Source of the DNA: Vogesella fluminis | GTDB taxonomy: Bacteria > Pseudomonadota > Gammaproteobacteria > Burkholderiales > Chromobacteriaceae | DNA length: 52,991 nt | Direction: 5' to 3' | Assembly: GCF_014652335.1 (NCBI RefSeq) | Contig: NZ_BMYP01000023.1 | Coordinates: 1 to 52,991, forward strand | Shown here: positions 7,714-15,579 of the stretch, piece by piece | Layout of the letters: each line of letters starts with the position of its first letter | How positions within the stretch are numbered: the stretch's first letter is position 1 | Made by a program: the position numbers and the translations under genes | Notes under the pieces: generated by a model | The model's database searches: none | Seen by the model: only the letters and a program-made list of their open reading frames with translations | Told to the model about the DNA's origin: nothing

Positions 7714-9776
7714 CCATGACTGCTACCCTGTTGATCGAGCTGCTCACCGAAGAGCTGCCGCCCAAAGCACTGGAAAAGCTGGCCGCCAGCTTTGCCGATA
7801 CCATTACCGACGAACTGAAAAAACTGCAGTTCGTGGCCGGCAACGTGCAGTCGCACGTGTTCGCCAGCCCGCGCCGCCTGGCGGTGCAGATCCCGTCCGT
7901 CGCCGCCATCCAGCCCGAGCAGCATAGCGTGCGCCGAGGCCCGGCGGTCGCCAGCGGCATGAAGGATGGCCAGCCGACTCCGGCGCTGGCCGGCTTCGCC
8001 CGCTCCTGCGGCGTGGAGGTGAGCCAGCTCACCACCGTGCACGACGGCAAGCAGGACGTATACGCCCATGCATCGACCAAGGCCGGCGAGAGCCTGTCCG
8101 CGGTGCTGTCCGGCATCGTCGCCGCCGCGCTGAAAAAGCTGCCGGCACCGAAGCTGATGCGCTGGGGTGATCTGGACGTGCAGTTCGTGCGTCCGGTGCA
8201 CGGCCTGATGATGCTGCACGGCGAGCAAATCGTCGCCGGCGAGGTGCTGGGGCTCTCCAGCGGCAACGTCACCCGCGGCCACCGCTTCCTGTCCACCGGT
8301 GAGGTGAGCATCCCGAGCGCCGATGCCTACCCGCGCACGCTGGCGGAGGAGGGCAAGGTGATCGCCAGCTTCCTCGCCCGCCGCGAGTTGATCCGTCAGC
8401 GCCTGTCGCACGCCGCCGCCAAGCTGAACGCCACCATCGCCGCACCGGACGCGCTGTTCGATGAAGTGACCGGCCTCGTGGAATGGCCGGTGGTGCTGGA
8501 GGCCGGCTTCGAGGCCGAGTTCCTGAACGTGCCGCAGGAATGCCTGATCCTGACCATGCAGCAGAACCAGAAATACTTCCCGCTGCTGGACAGCTCGGGC
8601 CGCCTGATGAACCGCTTCCTGCTGGTGTCCAACCTGGAAACCGACGACCCGCGCTACATCGTCGGCGGTAACGAGCGCGTGCTGCGCGCGCGCCTGTCCG
8701 ACGCCAAGTTCTTCTACGAGCAGGACCAGAAGCACCGCCTCGACAGCCGTCTGCCGCGTCTGGAGCACGTGGTGTACCACAACAAGATCGGCAACCAGCT
8801 GGAACGCGTCACCCGCCTGTCCAGCATCGCCGCCGCCATCGCCGGCAAGCTCGGCGCCGACAGCTCGCTGGCCGGCCGCGCCGCGTATCTGGCCAAGGCC
8901 GATCTGGTGTCGGACATGGTCGGCGAATTCCCCGAGCTGCAGGGCATCATGGGCCGCTACTACGCGCGCCTCGACGGCGAGGACGAGGTGGTGGCCGACG
9001 CCATCGAAGGCCACTATCACCCGCGCTTTGCCGGCGACAGCCTGCCGCAGGGCGCCATCGCCACCGCGGTGGCACTGGCCGACAAGCTGGAAACCATCGT
9101 CGGCATCTGGGGCATCGGCCTGGTGCCGACCGGCGACAAGGACCCGTTCGCGCTGCGCCGCGCCGCACTGGGCGTGCTGCGCATGGTGCTGGAGCAGCCG
9201 CTGGACCTGAAGGCGCTGATCAGCGCCGCCGCCGATGCCTTCCCGGCCGGTCTCTTGTCCGCCACCGTGGTGGACGAGGTGTACGCCTTCTGCCTGGAAC
9301 GGCTGAAGAACTACCTCGCCAACGACTACAAGGGCGACGAGATCGACGCCGTGCTGGCGCTGGCGCCGACGCAGCTGAACGAAGTCGGCGCCATCCTGGC
9401 CGCCGTCGCGCAGTTCAAGGCGCTGCCGGAAGCGGCAACGTTGGCCGCAGCCAACAAGCGCGTGAAGAACATCCTGAAGAAGACCGAGGGCGACATCGCC
9501 GCGGTGAACCCGGCGCTGTTTGCCGAGGACGCCGAGCGTGCACTGTTCGCGGCGGTGGAAGCACTGGCACCGGCGGTGGACGCCAAGTTCGCCGCCCATG
9601 ACTTCGCCGGCGCGCTGACCCAGCTCGCCTCGCTGCGTGCGCCGGTGGATGCCTTCTTCGATGGCGTGATGGTGATGGCCGACGACGCGGCGGTGCGCGG
9701 CAACCGTATCGCGCTGTTGGCAAGGTTGGCCGCACTGTTCAACCGCGTGGCCGACATCTCGCTGCTGGCGGAGTAA
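7710..9776 (+). CDS. glyS: Glycyl-tRNA synthetase beta subunit
   Basis: 688 residues, the usual size for GlyS. The start LLIELLTEELPPKALEKL, the GPAVASGMKDGQPTPALAGFAR block and the HD-like region (FPELQGIMGRYYARLDGE, VALADKLETIVG) are family signatures; the C-terminal part holds the anticodon-binding domain. It pairs with GlyQ and contributes tRNA recognition. ATG 7710 overlaps the preceding stop as ATGA; ATG 7716 is an alternative. Two DUS-like copies (9440 and 9725) lie within the last quarter of the gene. Confidence 0.97.
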   Translation: MTMTATLLIELLTEELPPKALEKLAASFADTITDELKKLQFVAGNVQSHVFASPRRLAVQIPSVAAIQPEQHSVRRGPAVASGMKDGQPTPALAGFARSCGVEVSQLTTVHDGKQDVYAHASTKAGESLSAVLSGIVAAALKKLPAPKLMRWGDLDVQFVRPVHGLMMLHGEQIVAGEVLGLSSGNVTRGHRFLSTGEVSIPSADAYPRTLAEEGKVIASFLARRELIRQRLSHAAAKLNATIAAPDALFDEVTGLVEWPVVLEAGFEAEFLNVPQECLILTMQQNQKYFPLLDSSGRLMNRFLLVSNLETDDPRYIVGGNERVLRARLSDAKFFYEQDQKHRLDSRLPRLEHVVYHNKIGNQLERVTRLSSIAAAIAGKLGADSSLAGRAAYLAKADLVSDMVGEFPELQGIMGRYYARLDGEDEVVADAIEGHYHPRFAGDSLPQGAIATAVALADKLETIVGIWGIGLVPTGDKDPFALRRAALGVLRMVLEQPLDLKALISAAADAFPAGLLSATVVDEVYAFCLERLKNYLANDYKGDEIDAVLALAPTQLNEVGAILAAVAQFKALPEAATLAAANKRVKNILKKTEGDIAAVNPALFAEDAERALFAAVEALAPAVDAKFAAHDFAGALTQLASLRAPVDAFFDGVMVMADDAAVRGNRIALLARLAALFNRVADISLLAE

Positions 9777-9784
9777 GTTCGTTC

Positions 9785-9878
9785 TTGCCACAGAAGGACA
9801 CGGAAGACACGGAAATTTTCGGCAGCGTTTGTCGCTGCTGAATGACAGTTTCCGTGTTTTTCCGTGTGTTTCCGTGGC
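9785..9878. repeat. Inverted repeat of the CCACAGAAGGACACGG family
   Basis: The left arm (9785-9815) carries CCACAGAAGGACACGGAAGA. The right arm (9849-9878) carries the complementary TTCCGTGTGTTTCCGTGG. The same words form the outer arms of the kbl-tdh gap repeat. This is a short dispersed palindromic element and no coding potential is visible. Confidence 0.65.
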
Positions 9879-9920
9879 TAAATACCGGTTTTTGCTGTTT
9901 TCAGTGGCCTGAAGGACTCC

Positions 9921-10463
9921 ATGAAACTCGTCATCCTCGATCGTGACGGCGTGATCAACGAAGATCGCGACGATTTTGTCAAAAACACCATGGAATGGCA
10001 GCCGCTGCCGAAGAGCTGCGACGCCATCGCCAACCTGACCCAGGCCGGCTGGCGTGTGGTGGTGGCTACCAACCAGTCCGGCATCGGTCGCGGCCTGTTC
10101 GACGTGAACGCGCTCAATGCCATGCACGAGAAGATGCACCGCCTGGTGGGGCAGGCCGGCGGGCGCATTGATGCCGTGTTGTTCTGTCCGCACGTTACCG
10201 GCGACAACTGCGGCTGTCGCAAGCCGATGCCCGGCATGATCGAGCAGATCGCCGAGCGCTTCAATGCACGCTTCGAAGGCCTGCCGATGATCGGCGACAG
10301 CCTGCGCGACCTGCAGGCCATCGCCGCGGTCGGCGGCCGGCCACTTTTGGTGAAGACCGGCAAGGGCCTGCGTACGCTGGAAAAGGGCGGCCTGCCGGAG
10401 GGCACGCAGGTGTTCGACAACCTGTTCGCCGCCGCCGACTACCTGATTAACCTGGAAAACTGA
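9921..10463 (+). CDS. gmhB: D-glycero-beta-D-manno-heptose 1,7-bisphosphate 7-phosphatase
   Basis: A 180-residue HAD-family phosphatase that removes the 7-phosphate in ADP-heptose synthesis for the LPS core. The nucleophile and acid are Asp7 and Asp9 in LDRDGVIN. The ATNQSGIGRG motif II and the zinc loop Cys89, His91, Cys97, Cys99 are specific to GmhB, and GDSLRDLQA gives the magnesium aspartates. GAAGGA precedes ATG 9921. It runs into the acyltransferase gene 7 bp later, so the two envelope-related genes are probably cotranscribed. Confidence 0.94.
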   Translation: MKLVILDRDGVINEDRDDFVKNTMEWQPLPKSCDAIANLTQAGWRVVVATNQSGIGRGLFDVNALNAMHEKMHRLVGQAGGRIDAVLFCPHVTGDNCGCRKPMPGMIEQIAERFNARFEGLPMIGDSLRDLQAIAAVGGRPLLVKTGKGLRTLEKGGLPEGTQVFDNLFAAADYLINLEN

Positions 10464-10470
10464 ACTGCTC

Positions 10471-11226
10471 ATGTTGCTGATTCGTAACCTGATCTACTGG
10501 CTGCTGGTGGCCATTGTCACGCCGCTGTTTTTCCTCGGCCTGTTTATCGGTGCGCCGCTGCCGCGCCGCACCCGGCACGTGATCGGTGAAAGCTGGGCGC
10601 GGCTGTTGACCTGGCTGCTGTGGCACGTGATCGGCTTGCGCTACCGCGTGATCGGCGCCGAGAACATCGTCAAGCAGCCGGCGATCATCTGCGCCAAGCA
10701 TCAATCCGGCTGGGAGACGCTGGCATTGCAGGAGATCTTTCCGTCGCAGGTGTTCGTCGCCAAGAAGGAACTGATGTGGATTCCGTTCTTCGGCTGGGGG
10801 CTGGCGCTGACCAACCCGATCGCCATCAACCGTTCCGACCGCGCCAATGCCAACCGCCGCATGCTGGAGCAGGGGCTGAACCGCAAGCAGCACGGCTTCT
10901 GGATCAGCGTGTTTCCGGAGGGTACCCGCACCCGCCCCGGCGTGGCCGGCAAGTACAAGCCGGGTGCGGCGCGGATGGCGAAGCAGCTGGACATGCCGCT
11001 GGTGCCGGTGGCGCACAATGCCGGCGAATTCTGGCCGCGCAACGCCTTCCTCAAGCATCCGGGCGAGATCACGCTGGTGATCGGCCCGGCGATTTATCCG
11101 CGCGACGATGTCGGCCCGGAGGCGATGACGCGGCAGGCGGAGGCATGGATCGAGGCGCGCCAGCGCGAGATCGGCGGCGTCGGTCCGTTTGCCCATCCCG
11201 ATGAACGCAAAGCCCGCGCCGCTTAG
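10471..11226 (+). CDS. PlsC-type lysophospholipid acyltransferase
   Basis: A 251-residue protein of the 1-acylglycerol-3-phosphate acyltransferase superfamily, which adds the second acyl chain in phospholipid synthesis at the inner membrane. An N-terminal membrane segment (about residues 4-28) is followed by motif I KHQSGWETL, in which Glu replaces the Asp of the usual HX4D, and by motif III FPEGTRTRPG. The GAARMAKQLDMPLVPVAHN block completes the fold. The HX4E variant occurs in some proteobacterial acyltransferases, so activity is still likely. Whether it acts on phosphatidate or another lipid cannot be told here. The next gene overlaps its 3' end. Confidence 0.88.
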   Translation: MLLIRNLIYWLLVAIVTPLFFLGLFIGAPLPRRTRHVIGESWARLLTWLLWHVIGLRYRVIGAENIVKQPAIICAKHQSGWETLALQEIFPSQVFVAKKELMWIPFFGWGLALTNPIAINRSDRANANRRMLEQGLNRKQHGFWISVFPEGTRTRPGVAGKYKPGAARMAKQLDMPLVPVAHNAGEFWPRNAFLKHPGEITLVIGPAIYPRDDVGPEAMTRQAEAWIEARQREIGGVGPFAHPDERKARAA

Positions 11227-11914
11227 CCTGCAGTTGCCGCACGGCGCGGTGACGGTGCGCCTGATCCGCCGCGCGCGGCAGAGCGTCGGCATCCGCATCA
11301 AACACGGCGAGGTGGAACTGATCGCGCCGCCGGCGGTGTCGCTGGCCTACCTGCATGAGGTGCTGGCCAGCAAGCGCGACTGGATCGCCCGCCATCTGGC
11401 GCGCCACCACGCCGAGCAGGACGAGCGCGCGCTGACGCAGGGCCAAGTGCTGCTCGGCGGCGAGAGCTACCGCCTGCACTGCGTCGCCGCCAGCCGCCAC
11501 CAGGCGCAGCTGGTCGGCGACACCCTGCACCTGGCCGGGCCGATGCTGGAGCAGCCGGCACGGCTGGCCGCCAGCGTGGTCGGCTACCTGCAGCAGGAGG
11601 CGCGGCAGCGCTTTGCCGCGCGGCTGGCGTTGTGGCAGCCGCGTGCGGCGCGGCTGCTGTCCGGCTGGGGCCTGTCCTCGGCGCGCACGCGCTGGGGCAG
11701 CTGTACCGGCAAGGGGGTGGTGCGCCTCAATTGGCGGCTGGTGCAGGCGCCGGAATCGGTACTCGACTACGTGATCGCCCACGAGCTGGCCCACCTCTTG
11801 CACATGAACCATTCGCCGGCGTTCTGGGCCGAGGTTGGCCGCCTCTATCCCGGCTGGCAGGGCGCGCGGCAGTGGTTGAAGCAGTACGGCGACAGCCTGT
11901 TCCGCTACGGCTAA
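11201..11914 (+). CDS. YgjP-like M48-family metallohydrolase (DUF45)
   Basis: 237 residues. The N-terminal half has the YgjP-type strand-rich region (VTVRLIRRARQSVGIRI). The C-terminal half has WGSCTGKGVVRLNWRL, then the zinc motif HELAHLLHMNHSPAFW with the third ligand further on. Proteins of this group are predicted zinc peptidases. Some sit next to restriction systems, but here the neighbours are lipid genes. ATG 11201 is preferred over TTG 11189. The start overlaps the acyltransferase by 26 bp. A one-mismatch DUS-like word lies at 11837. Confidence 0.88.
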   Translation: MNAKPAPLSLQLPHGAVTVRLIRRARQSVGIRIKHGEVELIAPPAVSLAYLHEVLASKRDWIARHLARHHAEQDERALTQGQVLLGGESYRLHCVAASRHQAQLVGDTLHLAGPMLEQPARLAASVVGYLQQEARQRFAARLALWQPRAARLLSGWGLSSARTRWGSCTGKGVVRLNWRLVQAPESVLDYVIAHELAHLLHMNHSPAFWAEVGRLYPGWQGARQWLKQYGDSLFRYG

Positions 11915-12009
11915 TGTAGTGTTTCACGCTATTTGAAACATATGAAAACCAATATCCATGCGGGTTTCAAGCTGATTTCAAGTTCCATCAAGAACGCAGC
12001 ACTACACTA
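11915..12009. repeat. 95-bp MITE-like element, copy 1
   Basis: This begins TGTAGTGTTTCACGC and ends GCAGCACTACACTA. It is identical by eye to copy 2 over all 95 bases. The ends TGTAGTG and CACTACA are inverted. It abuts the stop codon of the YgjP-like gene. It is too short to encode a transposase, so it would move in trans if it is mobile. Confidence 0.8.
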
Positions 12010-12133
12010 AGTACCTGTTCACGATCTGCTGCGCTTCGACGATACTGCGTTGAAAACGACTTCGGCATGCTTGTTTATATCTGGCTAAATGCCGCTTCCT
12101 CAGCCGTTTTCGCCTTGTCTCGTCCTGGCTCAC
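12010..12133. repeat. Spacer between the two 95-bp copies, itself repeat-like
   Basis: This spacer has no reading frame. Its start holds CTGTTCACGATCT, and just after copy 2 there is AGATCGTGAGTATG, a partial inverse. The second 95-bp copy may therefore have inserted into another palindromic element. The remaining gap 12232-12362 holds one DUS-like copy at 12336 and the gloA ribosome site. Confidence 0.4.
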
Positions 12134-12231
12134 TAGTGTAGTGTTTCACGCTATTTGAAACATATGAAAACCAATATCCATGCGGGTTTCAAGCTGATTT
12201 CAAGTTCCATCAAGAACGCAGCACTACACTA
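12134..12231. repeat. 95-bp MITE-like element, copy 2
   Basis: The same 95 bases as copy 1 run from 12137 to 12231. With three flanking bases the ends become a perfect 10-bp terminal inverted repeat, TAGTGTAGTG and CACTACACTA. CTAG at the left and right edges could reflect a short target duplication. The two copies are 127 bp apart in the same orientation. Confidence 0.8.
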
Positions 12232-12362
12232 GATCGTGAGTATGTTCTGGATACGACCCGCAAACACACTGTTCTAGCCGGCGCGGGCTTTGCTTTCACC
12301 TGCGCCGTCCCCATCTGATCTGCCTCGCTGCCTGTTGCGGCCAACCTTTTCCGGAGAACACC

Positions 12363-12752
12363 ATGCGCCTCTTGCATACCATGATCCGCGTCGGCAACCT
12401 CGACCGCGCCATCGCCTTCTACACCGAGGTACTGGGCATGAGCCTGCTGCGCCGTCACGACTACCCCGACGGCCGTTTCACCCTGGCCTTTGTCGGCTAC
12501 GGCGACGAGGACAGCAACAGCGTGATCGAGCTGACCCACAACTGGGATACCGACAGCTACGAACTGGGCAACGCCTTCGGCCACTTGGCGGTGGAAGTGG
12601 CTGACGCCTACGCCGCCTGTGACGCGGTGCGCGCCAAGGGCGGCAAGGTGGTGCGCGAAGCGGGGCCGATGAAGCACGGCAGCACCGTGATCGCCTTTGT
12701 AGAAGACCCGGACGGCTACAAGATCGAATTCATCCAGCGCGGCACGCGCTAA
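12363..12752 (+). CDS. gloA: Lactoylglutathione lyase (glyoxalase I)
   Basis: A 129-residue enzyme that isomerises the methylglyoxal-glutathione hemithioacetal to S-lactoylglutathione in the cytoplasm. All four metal ligands of the nickel-type bacterial enzyme are at the expected places: His5, Glu56, His74, Glu122. [16 protein letters not shown] and [16 protein letters not shown] are typical. CCGGAGAACACC precedes ATG 12363. A DUS-like copy lies 18 bp upstream. It appears monocistronic, with a repeat block before it and a regulator gene with its own leader after it. Confidence 0.96.
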   Translation: MRLLHTMIRVGNLDRAIAFYTEVLGMSLLRRHDYPDGRFTLAFVGYGDEDSNSVIELTHNWDTDSYELGNAFGHLAVEVADAYAACDAVRAKGGKVVREAGPMKHGSTVIAFVEDPDGYKIEFIQRGTR

Positions 12753-12885
12753 GCCGACACGGATAAGCAGCGGCCAGTTGCAGCATTGCGGCTGGCCGTT
12801 GTGCCGTCTGCCGTTGTAGATGCGGCGGCAGCGGCGGCGACTCGGTTACAATGAATATCATCCGGACAAGGGAAGTGCCGCTTGC

Positions 12886-13647
12886 ATGCTGATCCTCAAT
12901 CAACGTCAGAAAGACCTGCTGGCCTGGGTTAACCGCGAGGGCTATGTCGCGGTCGAGAAAATGGCCGCCCATTTCGCCGTCACCCACCAGACCATCCGCC
13001 GCGACATCACACTGCTGGCGGAACACAAGCTGCTGCAGCGCTACCACGGCGGCGCCAGCGTGCTGTCCAGCGTCGAGAACGTCGCCTACGACGCGCGCCA
13101 GGTGCTGATGATCGAGGAAAAGCGCCGTATCGCGCGCGCGCTGGCGGCGGAAATCCCCGACAACGCCTCGCTGTTCATCAATCTCGGCACCACCACCGAG
13201 GAGGTGGCCAAGGCGCTCTCCCAGCACCGCGGCCTGCGCGTGATCACCAACAACTTCCACATCGCCAACCTGATGTGCGACTACCCCGACTGCGAGGTGC
13301 TGGTCGCCGGCGGCGCGCTGCGCAAGCGCGACCGCGGCCTGACCGGCGAGGCGACGGTGCAGTTCATCCGCCAGTTCAAGGTCGACTACGGCATCATCGG
13401 CGTGTCCTGTATCGAGTACGGCGGCGTGCTGCGCGACTACGACTACCGCGAGGTGCTGACCACGCAGGCGATCATGCAGCAGTCGCGCCAGGTGTGGCTG
13501 GCGGCCGACCACTCCAAGTTCGATCGCCCGGCGCTGGTGGAACTGGGGCATCTGGCGCAGGTGGATGCGCTGTTTACCGACCAGCCGGTAAGTGCGGAAA
13601 TGGCCGAGGTGCTGGCCGCCGGCGATACCCGGCTGGTGGTGGCCTGA
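12886..13647 (+). CDS. DeoR/GlpR-type transcriptional regulator
   Basis: 253 residues. The N-terminal winged helix (MLILNQRQKDLLAWV, VTHQTIRRDITLLAEHKLLQRYHGG) is the DeoR helix-turn-helix; the C-terminal DeoRC sensor domain has INLGTTTEEVAKAL and the VGVSCIEYGGVLRDYD-like stretch. The closest named type is GlpR, the glycerol-3-phosphate repressor, but no glp genes are near, so I leave the symbol blank. ATG 12886 lies 2 bp before the next start of homology. The UDG-like gene starts 2 bp after its stop, so the two are cotranscribed. Confidence 0.87.
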   Translation: MLILNQRQKDLLAWVNREGYVAVEKMAAHFAVTHQTIRRDITLLAEHKLLQRYHGGASVLSSVENVAYDARQVLMIEEKRRIARALAAEIPDNASLFINLGTTTEEVAKALSQHRGLRVITNNFHIANLMCDYPDCEVLVAGGALRKRDRGLTGEATVQFIRQFKVDYGIIGVSCIEYGGVLRDYDYREVLTTQAIMQQSRQVWLAADHSKFDRPALVELGHLAQVDALFTDQPVSAEMAEVLAAGDTRLVVA

Positions 13648-13649
13648 TC

Positions 13650-14243
13650 ATGGCGGCGACCGACTACTTGGCTTGTGACCGGCTGCTGGCAGAGGTGCGC
13701 GCCTGCCGGCTGTGTGCTGCACATTTGCCGCAGGAACCGCGTCCGCTGCTGCAGCTGGGCCGAGGTGCGCGCCTCCTGATCGCCGGTCAGGCACCGGGGC
13801 GCAGGGCGCACGACAGCGGCGTGCCGTTTGATGATGCCAGTGGCGAGCGCTTGCGGCTGTGGCTGGGGGTGGACAAGGCTGTCTTTTACGATCCGCAGCA
13901 CATCGCCATCCTGCCGATGGGACTGTGCTATCCCGGCAGCGGCAAATCCGGCGACCTGCCGCCACGGCCGGAGTGTGCGCCGCAGTGGCGCAATGCCTTA
14001 TTGGCACAGCTGCCGCAATTGCAGCTGACCCTGGTGCTGGGCCAGTACGCACTGGACTGGCATCTGCCGCAGTACGACACGGTGACGGCGGCCGCGCAGG
14101 CCTGGCAGCAGACCCTGCCGCTCGGCGTACTGGCACTGCCGCACCCCAGCCCGCGCAACAACCTGTGGCTGCGGCGCAACCCGTGGTTCGAGACCGAGGT
14201 GCTGCCGGCACTGCAGGCGCGGATAGCGGCCCTGCTGCGCTGA
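13650..14243 (+). CDS. Uracil-DNA glycosylase superfamily protein
   Basis: A 197-residue protein with a UDG-like fold. The N-terminal CRLC pair, motif GQAPGRRAHDSGVPFDD (the water-activating loop region), LPMGLCYPGSG and the late HPSPRNN motif with the catalytic-type His are in order. Members excise uracil from DNA or are uncharacterised relatives. Only two cysteines form a pair at the start, so the 4Fe-4S cluster typical of family 4 may be incomplete; I do not assign a family number. It follows the DeoR-type gene by 2 bp. Confidence 0.85.
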   Translation: MAATDYLACDRLLAEVRACRLCAAHLPQEPRPLLQLGRGARLLIAGQAPGRRAHDSGVPFDDASGERLRLWLGVDKAVFYDPQHIAILPMGLCYPGSGKSGDLPPRPECAPQWRNALLAQLPQLQLTLVLGQYALDWHLPQYDTVTAAAQAWQQTLPLGVLALPHPSPRNNLWLRRNPWFETEVLPALQARIAALLR

Positions 14244-14280
14244 ACACGGATGTATTGCCGGGCGCGCGTTGCGGCCAACC

Positions 14281-15186
14281 TTATCCGCCTGCTTCTGCCT
14301 GTGCCAGCAGCCATTCGCGGAACATGCGTACCTTGTAGACGTCGGTGCGGGTGGCCGGATGCACCAGATAGTAGGCATGCTGGCTGCGCACCGGCTTGTC
14401 CAGCGCCAGCACCAGCCGGCCGCAGGCCAGCTCTTCCGCCACCAGGAACTGCGGCAGCACCGCGATGCCGAGTCCGGATACCGCCGCCTGTATCACCATG
14501 AAGAAGTGCTCGAAGCGCGGGCCGGACAGCAGGCTGGCCTGGCGTGCATTCATGTCCGGCAGGCCGGCGGCGGACAGCCAGTCGTTCCATGCCTGTGGCC
14601 GCGTGGTGTGTTGCAGCAGGGTGTAGTCCAGCAGCTCGCGCACATCAAGCAGCGGTTGCTTCAGCAGGCCGGGGGCGCATACCGGCACGATATCCTCGCC
14701 CATCAGCCGGTGGCAGATGGCACCCGGCCACAGCGCCGGGCCGAAGTGGATCGCCACATCGGCCTCTACCTTGTCGAAATCGAACGGCCGCACCTGGGTC
14801 ACCAGATTGAGCTGGATGTCCGGGTAGCGCGTGCTGAAATCCACCAGCCGCGGCACCAGCCAGCGCGAGCCGAAGGTGGGCAGCATGGCCACGGTCAGTA
14901 CACCGCCCTCGCCGCGACAGGCCATCAGCTGCAGCGTGGCGGCCTCGGCGCGGTCCAGCACGTCCTGTATCGCCGCGGCGTAGGCCTCGCCGGCCACGGT
15001 CAGCACCAGCCGCTGTTTGACGCGCTCGAACAGCGGGCGGCCGATGAAGTCTTCCAGCCCGCGAATCTGCCGACTGACCGCGCTTTGCGTCAGGCTCAGC
15101 TCTTCGGCGGCGCGGGTAAAGCTGAGGTGGCGCACGGCAGCTTCGAAACACTGCAGGGCCATCAGCGAGGGCAGGGTGCGGCGCAT
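14281..15186 (-). CDS. LysR-family transcriptional regulator (GcvA-like)
   Basis: 301 residues: N-terminal winged helix-turn-helix (LPSLMALQCFEAAVRHLSFTRAAEELSLTQSAVSRQI) and a periplasmic-binding-like effector domain. The opening LPSLMALQCFEAA is typical of the GcvA-like group. It is divergent from the ThDP enzyme gene across a 393-bp gap, which makes that gene its likely target along with itself. Its TAA stop overlaps a DUS-like copy (14270-14279 plus flank). The effector is unknown. Confidence 0.92.
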   Translation of the reverse strand: MRRTLPSLMALQCFEAAVRHLSFTRAAEELSLTQSAVSRQIRGLEDFIGRPLFERVKQRLVLTVAGEAYAAAIQDVLDRAEAATLQLMACRGEGGVLTVAMLPTFGSRWLVPRLVDFSTRYPDIQLNLVTQVRPFDFDKVEADVAIHFGPALWPGAICHRLMGEDIVPVCAPGLLKQPLLDVRELLDYTLLQHTTRPQAWNDWLSAAGLPDMNARQASLLSGPRFEHFFMVIQAAVSGLGIAVLPQFLVAEELACGRLVLALDKPVRSQHAYYLVHPATRTDVYKVRMFREWLLAQAEAGG

Positions 15187-15579
15187 GGCAGTTCATGAGT
15201 TTCCGGAATGAAGTCAGCAGAATACATCGCTTGAGCGCGACAGGGAAAGCCGCAACACTTTGCCTTGCCAGGACCGCCTCCGGATTGCCGGCATTCATCA
15301 GGCTGGCCGGCAACGGGCATTCGCAAACGACGCTGCCGGCGCATTGCGGCGTCGCGCGCCCCTGACAGTGAATGCACTGCGGCGGGGCACGCTCCTTGCA
15401 CTGCATCCGGCAGCGCGTGGCCGCAGCTACAAAAAAGACCTTGAACAGGTTCTTACACTGCGCGGCCATAGCGTATCCGGCCGGTGGCACACTGCCGCCG
15501 GCCGTGACTGTTTTGCCGTGAACCGCCAGGGTTGGCCGCACGGCAACCGGTCACCACCAGAACAAAAGGGAAAACATAT
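15187..15579. promoter_or_regulatory. Divergent control region, LysR gene / ThDP enzyme
   Basis: This 393-bp gap shows no plausible reading frame. It must hold both promoters and probably the LysR operator. A TTGAAC word near 15432, a GC-rich hairpin (CCGGCCGGTGG / CCGCCGGCC, about 15478-15502) and a DUS-like copy at 15531 are visible. I cannot single out a -10 box or operator. Confidence 0.4.

Noticed and set aside
7488-10472. A 994-codon open frame on the minus strand across glyS and gmhB
   Set aside because: It is the mirror of GC-rich codon bias in well-identified plus-strand genes. Its translation is rich in His, Gln, Gly, Ala and Val with no recognisable domain.
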